In this document: piece after piece, positions 42,842-52,203 of the stretch
Numbering within the stretch: the stretch's first letter is position 1
How the letters are laid out: every line of letters begins with the position of its first letter
NCBI GenBank assembly: GCA_934693235.1
Contig: CAKUUY010000003.1
Span: forward strand, 68,072 to 132,071
Direction of reading: 5' to 3'
Source of the DNA: an uncultured Candidatus Melainabacteria bacterium
GTDB taxonomy: Bacteria; Cyanobacteriota; Vampirovibrionia; Gastranaerophilales; Gastranaerophilaceae
DNA length: 64,000 bases
Made by a program: the position numbers and the translations under genes
The notes under the pieces: generated by a model
The model's database searches: none
Told to the model about the DNA's origin: nothing
What the model saw: only the letters and a program-made list of their open reading frames with translations

Positions 42842-44461
42842 ATGAATATATCGTTAACAAATCTCCCAAAGATTTCATTTCGAGCTACAACAAATGCACA
42901 AGCTCAACAGACTCAATCAGCTTCTCAAGGTTTGCAGTCACAGTCAGCTCAAGATGTATTTGAAAAAACAGATAATAAACAAGAAAAAAAACCAAAATAC
43001 GTTACTACAGACATTTTTTATATAAACGATAATCATGGTAGAATTGGCAATATGTCTAGAATTTACTCTGCGAAAGAACTTTATGATTTTCAAACAAAAA
43101 ATTCTAAAGCAGATAAATTGGTTTTGGCTGCCGGAGATATTTCTGCCGGCGCAGATCATAAAGTCGCAAAAGCCGCAAATACTTATATGAATGGACTTGG
43201 TGTAGAAGCAACTTCAGATGGGAACCATGAGTATGATGAAAATCCACCGGAACTTGCAGAAAGCAAGAGAGGTGCAAAGTTCAAAAGCTTAGGGATGAAT
43301 TTGCAAATTCCGAAAGGAAATCCATTAGATGGTGTTATTGAAAAATCATTTGTTTTAGAAAAAAATGGTCATAAATACGCAATTATAGGCTTAGCTCCAC
43401 CTGACTTGCACGAAAGAATTCGTGATAATGATTCAAGGAAACAAATTGGAGTTGATGACTTTGAAAAGACTTTAAAAGATGTTCAAGCTGCAGTTGATGA
43501 TTACAAAAAACAAGGAATTAATAAGGTTATAGTCCTTTCTCATTGTGGTTTGACGAAAGATAAAAGATTAGCTCAAGAAACAGCAGGAATTGATGTAATC
43601 GTGGGTGGACATACTCATGATTTGTTGAAAGGTGTTGAAGAGGGAAAAAACCTTTTAATTTCAAGGGCTAATGAACCTGTTGTTATCACTCAAGCAGGAA
43701 AAGACGGTGAATATTTCGGTGATTTAAAAATTACTTGGGATGACGAAAAAGGTACTATAGTAAAAGTTCAAAATAATGTTACTCCATCAAATCTATTTAA
43801 ACGTAATAGAGTTTTGAAAGGCGTATTTGACCAAATTTTAGGTAAACCTGAGCATTTGGGAGAAATCAAAACGGCAACAGGTCCGACTAAAGAAAGATTA
43901 ATCGACCCAAACCCTAACGCGTTTTTGATTATGGATGCTGTAAGAAATGAATTTGGTACTGATATGGCAATCATTAATGCTGGAAATATCAGAGGGTTCT
44001 TTGAACAAGGGCCTTTGGACTCTCGTCAAGTTTTCGAAGTTGTTCCTTTAAAAAACAACATGGTTAAATTAAAATTAACAGAAAAAGAAATAGTAGATGC
44101 TCTAAAAGTTGGAGCTAAATCGTTTACAGATCCTGGGCATAAACCGGGAATTATAATGCCATCTGGTTTGAAATATACAGTTAGCAGAGCAGGTGAATTA
44201 AAAGCAGCATCATTTATAGATAAAGAAGGAAAAGAAAATCAGATAGACATAAATAATCCTAGAGCAAACAAAGTTTATACTGTTGCAACAGATGATTTCT
44301 TGGCTTCAGGCGGTGACAATTTAATTTCGAATAAAATTGAAAAAGGAGAAATTGACGAGAAATTTGACTTTGATAAAGACAAATTAACTTGTGATTATAT
44401 TAAAAAATTAAATTCACCGGTAGAATTAAAGGATGATGGCAGAATTACTGTTGTAGACTAG
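42842..44461 (+). CDS. 5'-nucleotidase/UshA-like metallophosphatase, second copy
   Basis: 539 residues from the ATG at 42842 (AAAGGTGG upstream). Metal motifs are FYINDNHGR, AAGDISAG, SDGNHEYDEN, VLSHCGLTKD and VGGHTHDLL, then the 5'-nucleotidase C-terminal domain (FEVVPLKNNMVKLKLTEKEI, LASGGDNLIS). It is clearly paralogous to the 17.7-kb protein along its length. No Sec signal; it starts MNISLTNLPKISFRATTNAQ, with the shared Phe motif and then a Gln-rich linker. Its stop overlaps the stop of the convergent gene (CTAG shared). Confidence 0.9.
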   Translation: MNISLTNLPKISFRATTNAQAQQTQSASQGLQSQSAQDVFEKTDNKQEKKPKYVTTDIFYINDNHGRIGNMSRIYSAKELYDFQTKNSKADKLVLAAGDISAGADHKVAKAANTYMNGLGVEATSDGNHEYDENPPELAESKRGAKFKSLGMNLQIPKGNPLDGVIEKSFVLEKNGHKYAIIGLAPPDLHERIRDNDSRKQIGVDDFEKTLKDVQAAVDDYKKQGINKVIVLSHCGLTKDKRLAQETAGIDVIVGGHTHDLLKGVEEGKNLLISRANEPVVITQAGKDGEYFGDLKITWDDEKGTIVKVQNNVTPSNLFKRNRVLKGVFDQILGKPEHLGEIKTATGPTKERLIDPNPNAFLIMDAVRNEFGTDMAIINAGNIRGFFEQGPLDSRQVFEVVPLKNNMVKLKLTEKEIVDALKVGAKSFTDPGHKPGIIMPSGLKYTVSRAGELKAASFIDKEGKENQIDINNPRANKVYTVATDDFLASGGDNLISNKIEKGEIDEKFDFDKDKLTCDYIKKLNSPVELKDDGRITVVD

Positions 44462-44877
44462 ATTTTGCTCAGAGTGTAAACCGGAGTTGCGCCGTTTAGG
44501 TCAATATACCTGAAAACATTCAAGACAATTCCTGGGGCAAAGAAGTAGTTGTTGTTCGTTGGTGTAATTCTCAGCATTGATTTATTTGAGTCAACCTTAA
44601 CAACACTTGCCAAATATTGTTTATTTACAGCTGTAAACAGAATATATCCCGTTTTAGATTGGATTTCATCTATGGTAAATCTGTTTGCATTTATACTTGC
44701 GATTGCCATATAAAAAAGCTTTTCCGGTGTTAAGATATAATTTCTTGTACAGATATTGTAATCAATGTTTTGCGGTGTAATCAGAGTACTCAAAGACATT
44801 CCATTTTCTGCACAAACACAATTCCCAATTATAATCATTAATGCTGTTATTAAAAATGTTTTTATTGTTCTTTCCAT
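44458..44877 (-). CDS. Small exported protein, unrecognised
   Basis: 139 residues with a probable signal peptide (ERTIKTFLITALMIIIGNCV, cut near CAE). The mature part has no known domain; TPEKLFYMAIASINANRFTI and SMLRITPTNNNYFFAPGIVL suggest a small mixed-fold domain. The start overlaps the end of polA by 16 bp, so it is co-transcribed with polA, an odd partner that may reflect only compact packing. Confidence 0.75.
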   Translation of the reverse strand: MERTIKTFLITALMIIIGNCVCAENGMSLSTLITPQNIDYNICTRNYILTPEKLFYMAIASINANRFTIDEIQSKTGYILFTAVNKQYLASVVKVDSNKSMLRITPTNNNYFFAPGIVLNVFRYIDLNGATPVYTLSKI

Positions 44878-47720
44878 GATTCTCCTACATTCATATCAAC
44901 TACAAGTGGTACGGATAACGGTTGATTTAATTCCATTGCCTCTTTTACCAATTTTGTAACGATATCTAATTCTGATTTTAAAACCTCGACCACAAGTTCA
45001 TCGTGAACCTGTATTATCATTTTGGATTTAAGATTATTTTCTTTTAATTTTTTTGAAAACTCTATCATTGCAATTTTCATCAAGTCTGCAGCTGTTCCTT
45101 GCATCGGTTGATTAATTGCCGCGCGTTTGCCAAATTCTCTAATCATAGCGTTTGAGCTTGCAAGTTCTGTTTCAAGATACCTTTTCCGTCCAAAAATTGT
45201 TTCGACGTAACCATTTTTTTCGGCTTCTAAAACAGTTCCTTCCATATACGCTTTGACTCTTGGATAAGTTGCAAAGTATTTGTTTATAAATTCTTCTGCT
45301 TCTTTATTTGAAATTCCGATAGCTTTTGCCAAACCATATTTGCTTTGTCCGTATATAATTCCAAAGTTAACCGCTTTTGCTTTATAGCGCATTTCTTTTG
45401 TAACTTTTTCAACCGGAACTTCAAAAACTTTTGAAGCAGTTAATGTATGTACATCAATTTCATTGTTAAATGCTTCAGATAAATGTTTATCTCCTGTTAT
45501 GTGAGCCAACAATCTTAGTTCAATTTGGGAGTAATCTGCGGATAAAATTAAATAATTTTTCTTGTCTTTAGGAACAAAAGCATTTCGGATTTTATTACCC
45601 TCTTCTGTTCTAGCTGGAATGTTTTGTAAATTCGGATTAGAAGAAGATAAACGCCCAGTAGCTGTAACTGTTTGATTATAAGTCGTGTGTATTCTATTAT
45701 CTTTCCTGTCTATAAGTTCCGGCAAAGCATCCGTATAAGTTGATTTAAGTTTTGCATATTTTCTATAATCAAGGATTAATTGGGCAATTTCGTGTTCTTG
45801 TGCTAATTCTTCCAAAACTGCAGCACTAGTTGAATATGCCGCTTTCCCTCGTTTTTTCTTAGCTTTCAATCCCATTTTGTCAAATAATGTTTCACCAACT
45901 TGGCGTGGAGAATTTATGTTGAAAGGAGTTTCGGCAAGTTCATATATTTTTCCTTCAATTTTTGCTAAATTTTTGTTCATATATGAAGTTAGTTCATGTA
46001 AGTAATTTTCGTCTATAGAAACACCATTAAACTCCATATTTGCAAGTACAAATGTCAACGGAACTTCTATGTTATAAACAAGCTTTAATTCGTTTTCATC
46101 CAAATTATTTGACCAAAATTTGGTTAATTCTAAAACTATTGAAATTTCATCTGCAACAAAATCTAAGACAGCATTAATATTTGCATCTTCAAATTTAACC
46201 TGTTTTTTCTTAGATTTTTCAAATGGTGCATATTGAGTTATTGCGTGGTTTAAATTTTCTAGAGCTTGAATATCTAATTCGTGATTTCTGTTAGTATCTT
46301 TGACATAGCTTGCCAAAACAGTATCAAAAATTATTCCTTTGGCTTCTATTCCCAAGACTCTCAACACGTTGTATTCTGTCTTTGCGTCATGAGTTGTTTT
46401 TTTGATGTTTTCATCTTCAAATATCGGTTTTAAAGCACTAATCACTTCTTCCATTCGTAATTGGTTCTCGACGGATGTGTGGTTTATTGGAATATAATAG
46501 GTTTTTGAGGCTTTGTTTTCTTCGTCAATTTTAATTCTGTCTTGTGCATTCAAACCAATTTGATATGCAAGAGAAATACCGATTAAGGATGAACTTACTG
46601 CATTTTTTACATTTGCATATAGTTTAAAAGCAATTAACGACTGTTGTTTCATTTCTTCAACCAGTTTTTGCAAATCAGTTGAATTAGTAATGCATTCCTT
46701 TTCTGTGTTGAAATCTGAACTTTTGTTAATTTCATCGTTTACGGCTTCGGAGAAAAATCCTAATTGTACAGAGCCGTCAGCGTTGATTTGTTGGGTTTCT
46801 ATCGGATCAGAATGTTCAACTTTGTCAAAAGAATACATGATTGAATTGATATTTTTAATAAACGTATAAAACTGCATTTTTTTCAAGAATTCAGTTACTT
46901 TTTTGATGTCAGGCAGTTCAACTTTAGTTTTGGCAAAATCAAAGTTGACATCCAAATCTCTAATAATTGTCGCTAAGTACTGACTTAATTTTGCTTGTTC
47001 AATTCCATTACAAATTTTTTCGCGAACAGATTTTTCCGGAATGTTTTCGCAATCAGCTAAACAAGCATCTAAAGTTCCATAGCGCGCAAGAAGCTTTTGA
47101 GCAGTTTTTTCTCCAATTCCTTTAATTCCTGGAATACAATCGGATGTATCTCCGCGTAACCCTTTATAATCTATAACTTGGTTTGGATAAACCCCTAATT
47201 TTTCATAAATTTTATCCCAGTTATATTCGATAAGTTCTCCGTTTTTGGGCAAGATAACCTTTATGCAACCGTCCTTGTCAACCAGTTGAAATGCATCTTG
47301 GTCGCCTGTTAAAATTAAAACTTTGTGACCAAGTTCACAAGCCTCTTTAGAAATAGTTCCGATAACATCATCTGCTTCAAAACCCTCTTTTGTGTAAATC
47401 GGGATATTGAATGCGTGTAATCCTTCGTTAATCAAGCCCATTTGTACTCGCATCGGGTCAGGCATAGCAGAACGATTACATTTGTAGTCCGAAAATTTTT
47501 CGGTTCTAAATGTTTTGTGGCTCACATCAAATGCAACAGCAATTGCATCGGCTTTCAAATCTTCATTTTTCAGCAAATCAAAAATTGCTTTAAAAAAACC
47601 ATAAACAGCCCAAGTTGGAGTTCCGTCCGAAGTTTTCATATTGGTTCTTTCAAGCGCGTAATACTGCCTGAAAGCTAGTGCATGTCCATCTATTAAAATT
47701 AAAGTTTTACTATTCCCCAT
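44862..47720 (-). CDS. polA: DNA polymerase I
   Basis: 952 residues. The N-terminal 5'-3' exonuclease (LILIDGHALAFRQYYAL, EADDVIGTIS, LTGDQDAFQLV, GLRGDTSDCIPGIKGIGEKT) spans about 1-290. A 3'-5' exonuclease-like domain spans about 330-530, but its first acidic motif is replaced by SLIAFKLYANVKN, so proofreading is probably lost. The polymerase domain has motif A (LSADYSQIELRLLAHITGD), motif B (RYKAKAVNFGIIYGQSKYG) and motif C (IQVHDELVVEV). The enzyme fills gaps and removes RNA primers. Confidence 0.97.
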   Translation of the reverse strand: MGNSKTLILIDGHALAFRQYYALERTNMKTSDGTPTWAVYGFFKAIFDLLKNEDLKADAIAVAFDVSHKTFRTEKFSDYKCNRSAMPDPMRVQMGLINEGLHAFNIPIYTKEGFEADDVIGTISKEACELGHKVLILTGDQDAFQLVDKDGCIKVILPKNGELIEYNWDKIYEKLGVYPNQVIDYKGLRGDTSDCIPGIKGIGEKTAQKLLARYGTLDACLADCENIPEKSVREKICNGIEQAKLSQYLATIIRDLDVNFDFAKTKVELPDIKKVTEFLKKMQFYTFIKNINSIMYSFDKVEHSDPIETQQINADGSVQLGFFSEAVNDEINKSSDFNTEKECITNSTDLQKLVEEMKQQSLIAFKLYANVKNAVSSSLIGISLAYQIGLNAQDRIKIDEENKASKTYYIPINHTSVENQLRMEEVISALKPIFEDENIKKTTHDAKTEYNVLRVLGIEAKGIIFDTVLASYVKDTNRNHELDIQALENLNHAITQYAPFEKSKKKQVKFEDANINAVLDFVADEISIVLELTKFWSNNLDENELKLVYNIEVPLTFVLANMEFNGVSIDENYLHELTSYMNKNLAKIEGKIYELAETPFNINSPRQVGETLFDKMGLKAKKKRGKAAYSTSAAVLEELAQEHEIAQLILDYRKYAKLKSTYTDALPELIDRKDNRIHTTYNQTVTATGRLSSSNPNLQNIPARTEEGNKIRNAFVPKDKKNYLILSADYSQIELRLLAHITGDKHLSEAFNNEIDVHTLTASKVFEVPVEKVTKEMRYKAKAVNFGIIYGQSKYGLAKAIGISNKEAEEFINKYFATYPRVKAYMEGTVLEAEKNGYVETIFGRKRYLETELASSNAMIREFGKRAAINQPMQGTAADLMKIAMIEFSKKLKENNLKSKMIIQVHDELVVEVLKSELDIVTKLVKEAMELNQPLSVPLVVDMNVGESWKEQ

Positions 47721-47759
47721 AAACTTATTTTCGCATAAAAAAGCGCCTCTGACAACTTG

Positions 47760-48086
47760 TTAAGTTAAAGTAATAGCTTTTAATATTTTATATATTTCTT
47801 CTACTTTATCTCTGTCGTCTTTTATTTCATTAACAATTTTATGAATATCATCTAAAAGTTCATTTGTTGGCCTTAAATGTTCTACAGAAAAAAGTTCATC
47901 CAGAGAGATACCGAGACAATCAATAATTTTTTCCATTGTTTGAGCAGTCATAAAATTTTTGCCGGTTTCAATTCCAATAAGTGTAAAAGTTGAAATATTA
48001 ACTTTTTCGGCCAATTTTTCCTGTGTCAAGCCTCTTTTTTGTCTTAAACGTTTTATTTTTGTGCCGATTTCTTTTTTTACATCCAT
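47760..48086 (-). CDS. XRE-family transcriptional regulator
   Basis: 108 residues. The N-terminal HTH is classical (IKRLRQKRGLTQEKLAEKVN, then ISTFTLIGIETGKN and AQTMEKIIDCLGISLDELF). The last 40 residues form a charged helix (HKIVNEIKDDRDKVEEIYKI), probably for dimerisation. It lies 40 bp upstream of polA on the same strand. The 240 bp on its other side hold the palindrome TGATTAAAATCA (near 48228), a possible binding site. Confidence 0.9.
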   Translation of the reverse strand: MDVKKEIGTKIKRLRQKRGLTQEKLAEKVNISTFTLIGIETGKNFMTAQTMEKIIDCLGISLDELFSVEHLRPTNELLDDIHKIVNEIKDDRDKVEEIYKILKAITLT

Positions 48087-48325
48087 TTTCTTATTTTACA
48101 TTGCATTATCGATTTTTAAAATATTATTTAATTACAACAGTCGGGCAAATACTGTGGTTAAATGCAAGTATATGTGAAGAATTGTAAAGCCGTATTGTAT
48201 TGATATTACTGTTTTTTAAAAAATAGTGTGATTAAAATCATGTTTCTTTGGCAATTTTTGAAATTAAAAATTTTTAGTATAGGAGTAGGGAAAATAAAAT
48301 TTGTAGAAAATGAAAGGTGGTTATT

Positions 48326-48724
48326 ATGACAACAATTATCGGATCAATTGCAGCTCCAAACAAAGGAGATTTTTCAAACAGAATGCAATGTGCAGGCGCT
48401 CAGATGAAGGAAAGTTTAAAAACAGGTCTAGCTGCAGGAGCAGTTGGAATTGGTGGTGCTGCAGTGGTTAAGCATGTGGCCAAAAATCCGAGACGTATGG
48501 TAAAAGTAGCTCAACTTTTTGATAAAGTTGTAGAAAAATTCCTTCCGCATGCTAATTTGAAAAAAATTGGTAAAAAATCGAAAGTCGCCATGGCTATCGG
48601 TGTTCCTCTTGCGCTTTTAACGTTAGCAATTTCAGGAAATCATTGTTTTAGAGCCGGTCAAATTGATCAAAAATACACAGACAAAGCAAAGATTGAAGAA
48701 CATCAAAAAGATATCTTAGCTTAA
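48326..48724 (+). CDS. Small protein with glycine-rich hydrophobic segments
   Basis: 132 residues from the ATG at 48326; AAAGGTGG is upstream, and the GTG three codons earlier falls inside that site. It contains a Gly/Ala-rich segment (GLAAGAVGIGGAAVVKHVAK) and a second hydrophobic one (VAMAIGVPLALLTLAISG), with a basic stretch between. It is likely an inner-membrane hairpin or membrane-associated protein. It resembles the C-terminus of the 22957 protein in style. No family recognised. Confidence 0.72.
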   Translation: MTTIIGSIAAPNKGDFSNRMQCAGAQMKESLKTGLAAGAVGIGGAAVVKHVAKNPRRMVKVAQLFDKVVEKFLPHANLKKIGKKSKVAMAIGVPLALLTLAISGNHCFRAGQIDQKYTDKAKIEEHQKDILA

Positions 48725-48735
48725 ATATATTCAAT

Positions 48736-48766
48736 AAAAATGGGAGGTTGCCCCTCCCATTTTTTA
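48736..48766. terminator. Bidirectional terminator before clpX
   Basis: AAAAATGGGAGG pairs with CCTCCCATTTTT around a short loop, with T-runs on both strands. It serves the 132-residue gene and clpX, which converge here. Confidence 0.88.
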
Positions 48767-50071
48767 TGCACTGATTTCTTTGTTGCTTTCGTCCTTAGTC
48801 GGAAGTGGTACAACCTCGGCATTTTTACGGTTTCTAACCATATCAGCCGTTACAACAAATTTTTTGATATCGTTTTTCGTTGGAACATCATACATAACAT
48901 CAAGCATGATTTCTTCTACAATTGATTTTAAAGCTCGGGCACCGGTTTTACGTTTAATTGCTTCTTGTGCAATTAAGTCAATTGCTTCAGGTTCAAATTC
49001 CAAGTCAACGCCATCCATTTCCAATAAACATTTATATTGTTTTACAACAGCGTTTTTAGGCTCTGTCAAAATCATTTTCAATGTTTTTTCGTTCAATTGA
49101 TCAAGAACAGCGTAAACAGGAACACGACCAATAAATTCAGGGATTAAACCGAATTTTAACAAGTCTTCCGGCTGCAATTTTTTCAACATTTTTGCGGCAG
49201 CGGCTTCTTTTTCTACCTGTGTCATCGGAGCTTTAGCGCCAAATCCTACAGATGTTCCTTCGCCGGCTCTGTGTTCTACGATTTTATCCAAACCTACAAA
49301 TGCACCACCGACGATAAACAAGATATTTTTAGTATCAATTTCGATAAATTCCTGATGCGGATGTTTTCTTCCACCTTGAGGTGGTACGTGTGCAACAGTT
49401 CCCTCTATCATTTTTAATAACGCTTGTTGAACACCTTCACCAGAAACGTCTCTTGTTATTGATGTGTTTTCAGATTTTCTAGAAATTTTATCAATTTCGT
49501 CAATATAAATAATACCGCGTTCGGCTTTTGCAGAATCAAATTCCGCATTTTGATACAATCTTAACAAGATGTTTTCAACGTCATCACCAACATAACCGGC
49601 TTCAGTTAGTGTTGTAGCATCTGCAACCGCAAACGGAACATCTAACATCTTAGCCAAAGTTTGTGCCAATAAAGTCTTACCTGAACCAGTAGGACCTACA
49701 AGTAAAATATTGGATTTTTGAATTTCTATAGCATCTTTATCAGCTTCTTTGTTGTGTTTTAAACGTTTGTAGTGGTTGTAAACTGCTACTGACAATACCT
49801 TTTTCGCATCATCTTGCCCAACAATATATTCGTCAAGATAGGCTTTAATTTCGTGAGGTTTTGGGATAGGTTTTTCTTCTGCAGTAGCTTCTACGTCTTC
49901 GCCACCCTCTTTATCTTTGTTTTCGAAAAATTCTTCATCCAGAATTTGGTTACAAAGTTCAACACATTCATCGCAAATGTAAACCTCAGGACCGGCAATT
50001 AATTTCTTAACTTGATCCTGCGATTTTCCGCAAAATGAACATTTTAATCTACTATCATCATGTTTTGGCAT
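48764..50071 (-). CDS. clpX: ClpX, ATP-dependent protease ATPase subunit
   Basis: 435 residues from the ATG at 50071 (MPKHDDSRLKCSFCGKSQ); a TTG at 50107 with AAGGAA nearby is a possible upstream start adding 12 residues. The zinc-binding domain has CSFCGK and CDECVELC. The AAA+ core has Walker A GPTGSGKT, Walker B IIYIDEIDKI and the pore-region GGRKHPHQE. ClpX unfolds proteins and feeds them to ClpP. It follows clpP by 56 bp. Confidence 0.97.
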   Translation of the reverse strand: MPKHDDSRLKCSFCGKSQDQVKKLIAGPEVYICDECVELCNQILDEEFFENKDKEGGEDVEATAEEKPIPKPHEIKAYLDEYIVGQDDAKKVLSVAVYNHYKRLKHNKEADKDAIEIQKSNILLVGPTGSGKTLLAQTLAKMLDVPFAVADATTLTEAGYVGDDVENILLRLYQNAEFDSAKAERGIIYIDEIDKISRKSENTSITRDVSGEGVQQALLKMIEGTVAHVPPQGGRKHPHQEFIEIDTKNILFIVGGAFVGLDKIVEHRAGEGTSVGFGAKAPMTQVEKEAAAAKMLKKLQPEDLLKFGLIPEFIGRVPVYAVLDQLNEKTLKMILTEPKNAVVKQYKCLLEMDGVDLEFEPEAIDLIAQEAIKRKTGARALKSIVEEIMLDVMYDVPTKNDIKKFVVTADMVRNRKNAEVVPLPTKDESNKEISA

Positions 50072-50127
50072 GTTTTTATACCATTTACCTTGCAAAGTGA
50101 ATTCCAAGGTAATTCCTTTCTTTTTAA

Positions 50128-50718
50128 CTACTTAATAGCGTCTCTTGATACAACTTTATCAATCATACCGTATTCCAAAGCTTCAGCCGGAGTCATGATA
50201 TAATCTCTGTCTGTATCTTTTTCAATTTTTTTAATTGATTGTCCTGTGTTAGAAGCTAAAATTTCGTTCAACGATTTTTTTATTCTCAAAATTTCAGCGG
50301 CTTGGATTTCAATATCAGTAGCTTGACCTTGCGCTCCACCTAAAGGTTGGTGAATTAACACTCTTGAGTGAGGTAAAGCCATTCTTTTCCCTTTTGTACC
50401 TGATGACAATAGAAAAGCACCCATTGACGCAGCTTGACCTAAACAAATTGTAGATACGTCAGCTCTGATATGTTGCATTGTGTCATATATAGCAAAACCT
50501 GCTGTAACAGAGCCTCCAGGGCTATTGATGTACAACATAATATCTTTTTCAGGGTTTTCGCTATCCAATAACAATAACTGAGCTACAACTAAATTTGCAA
50601 CCATATCATCAATTGGAGTGCCTAGGAAAATAATTCTTTCTCTCAACAATCTTGAGAAGATATCGAACGAACGTTCTCCTCTGCTTGATTGTTCTACTAC
50701 TACAGGTACAAAACTCAT
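50128..50718 (-). CDS. clpP: ClpP protease subunit
   Basis: 196 residues. The catalytic Ser is in TICLGQAASMGAFLLSSGTK and the His in MALPHSRVLIHQPLGG, with the usual Asp further on (DTDRDYIMTPAEALEYG). MLYINSPGGSVTAGFAIYDT is conserved. ClpP forms the proteolytic barrel used by ClpX. It has its own promoter and AAGGAG, so expression can differ from the upstream trigger factor gene. Confidence 0.97.
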   Translation of the reverse strand: MSFVPVVVEQSSRGERSFDIFSRLLRERIIFLGTPIDDMVANLVVAQLLLLDSENPEKDIMLYINSPGGSVTAGFAIYDTMQHIRADVSTICLGQAASMGAFLLSSGTKGKRMALPHSRVLIHQPLGGAQGQATDIEIQAAEILRIKKSLNEILASNTGQSIKKIEKDTDRDYIMTPAEALEYGMIDKVVSRDAIK

Positions 50719-50738
50719 TTTTTTCTCCTTATAACATT

Positions 50739-50767
50739 ATTATAAATTTCTTTATTATATTAATCAA
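50739..50767 (-). promoter_or_regulatory. Promoter of clpP-clpX
   Basis: On the minus strand TTGATT, 17 bp, perfect TATAAT. The predicted leader is about 15 bases. Confidence 0.7.
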
Positions 50768-50770
50768 ATA

Positions 50771-50795
50771 ATGTGCCGTAGTAAATACGGCACAT
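50771..50795. terminator. Hairpin between trigger factor and clpP
   Basis: ATGTGCCGTA and TACGGCACAT are perfect 10-bp arms around GTAAA. A T-run follows only on the plus strand, so in the direction of the operon it may attenuate rather than terminate. Confidence 0.6.
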
Positions 50796-50820
50796 ATATT
50801 ATTTTTTCTTATTTGGTAAA

Positions 50821-52113
50821 CTATTTGATTTCAACTTTGTTGTTTTCCATCAAAAATTCTCTAACTTTGTCATTCATTGCTTGTTGAGAAATAGAAGCCA
50901 AAATTTCAGGATTTTGACCTAGTTGTTTAATTAAATCTTGAGGTTTAAGACCATAAGCAGCTCCTAATTGAGCGAATTTTGCTTCTAAATCTTTTTGTTC
51001 GAGTTTAATGTTTTCTTCTTTTGCAATTTTATCGATTACTAAAGAGTTTTTAATTCTTACAAGAGCATCTTCATCCAAGTTTTTCAGCAATTGATCTTCG
51101 CCTTGAGCTTTTACCAACGCATCCCAATTGATGCCTTGAGCAGCAAGTCTTTGGGTATATTCTTCTTTCAAAGAATGCGCTTCTCTGTCAATCATTGATT
51201 GAGGTATGTCAACTTTTGCAGCATCAATAACAGCTTTGAATACTTCATTTTCAGAGTTAATTTTGTTAGTTCTTTCTCTTTGAGATTCTAGATATTGTTG
51301 AATATCTGCTTTCAATTCATCAACTGTTTTAAAGTTCCCAACTTTTTGAGCAAATTCGTCATTAAGTTCAGGCATTTTCTTTTCTTTAATTTCATTGATT
51401 TTAATTTTGAAAGTTGCCGGTTGACCTTTTAATTTTTCATCATGATAATCTTCTGGGAAGCTTACTTTGATATCAAATTCGTCATTTAGATTTTTGCCAA
51501 CCAATTGTTCTGCAAAACCTGGTATAAAGTTTGAATGAGCTAAATCTAGCGGATAATTTTTAGCATCTCCACCTACGATTTTTTCTCCATTTGCAGTGCC
51601 TTCAAAATCAATTACTGCTATATCTGTTTCTTTTGTAGGTCTGTTGATAACTGTTTCTTGAGTGCTGTGTTGTTCCAACAATCTGTCAATTGATTTTTGC
51701 ATAGCATCTTCTTCTACTGGAGAGTCTTTAACTTCCAATGTCAAACCTTTATATTGCCCTAATGTTACTTCCGGTCTAAGTTCTGCTTTTGCTGTAACAG
51801 TTAAATCTTCACCGATGTTGAAGTTATAGTTTGTAATGTATGGTTGAGCAACCAAATCAAGATTGTTGTCAACAACTGCTTGGTTAATTGCTTTTGGCAT
51901 CAAGTTTTCAATAGCTTCTTGTTTAATTCTTTCAGTTCCAACGTGTCTTTCAACTACAGCACGAGGAGCTTTACCTTTTCTGAAACCATCAATATTTACA
52001 TATTTTGAAATAGTGCTAACTGCTTTGTTATATGCATCTGCAGCATCTTTTGCAGGAATTGTAATATCTAATTTTACAACATTTTCTTTTTCTTTTTCTA
52101 AAGTTACTTTCAT
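50821..52113 (-). CDS. tig: Trigger factor
   Basis: 430 residues from the ATG at 52113 (AAAGGAAAAAGG upstream); the longer frame is unsupported. This ribosome-bound chaperone has an N-terminal ribosome-binding part (VKLDITIPAKDAAD, with GFRKGKAPRAVVERHVG), a PPIase domain at about 155-245 (ETDIAVIDFEGTANGEKIVG) and a helical C-terminal arm domain. The tig-clpP-clpX order is common in bacteria and couples nascent-chain folding to degradation. Confidence 0.96.
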   Translation of the reverse strand: MKVTLEKEKENVVKLDITIPAKDAADAYNKAVSTISKYVNIDGFRKGKAPRAVVERHVGTERIKQEAIENLMPKAINQAVVDNNLDLVAQPYITNYNFNIGEDLTVTAKAELRPEVTLGQYKGLTLEVKDSPVEEDAMQKSIDRLLEQHSTQETVINRPTKETDIAVIDFEGTANGEKIVGGDAKNYPLDLAHSNFIPGFAEQLVGKNLNDEFDIKVSFPEDYHDEKLKGQPATFKIKINEIKEKKMPELNDEFAQKVGNFKTVDELKADIQQYLESQRERTNKINSENEVFKAVIDAAKVDIPQSMIDREAHSLKEEYTQRLAAQGINWDALVKAQGEDQLLKNLDEDALVRIKNSLVIDKIAKEENIKLEQKDLEAKFAQLGAAYGLKPQDLIKQLGQNPEILASISQQAMNDKVREFLMENNKVEIK

Positions 52114-52153
52114 TTTACCTTTTTCCTTTATATATATTAATACATGTGCCATA

Positions 52154-52181
52154 ATCATACCTCAAAAAAGATTTTGTGCAA
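52154..52181 (-). promoter_or_regulatory. Promoter of tig
   Basis: On the minus strand TTGCAC, 16 bp, TATGAT. It lies back to back with a plus-strand TATAAT (52192-52197) for the acyltransferase gene. Confidence 0.6.
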
Positions 52182-52203
52182 GTTTTCATGATATAATCGG
52201 AGC

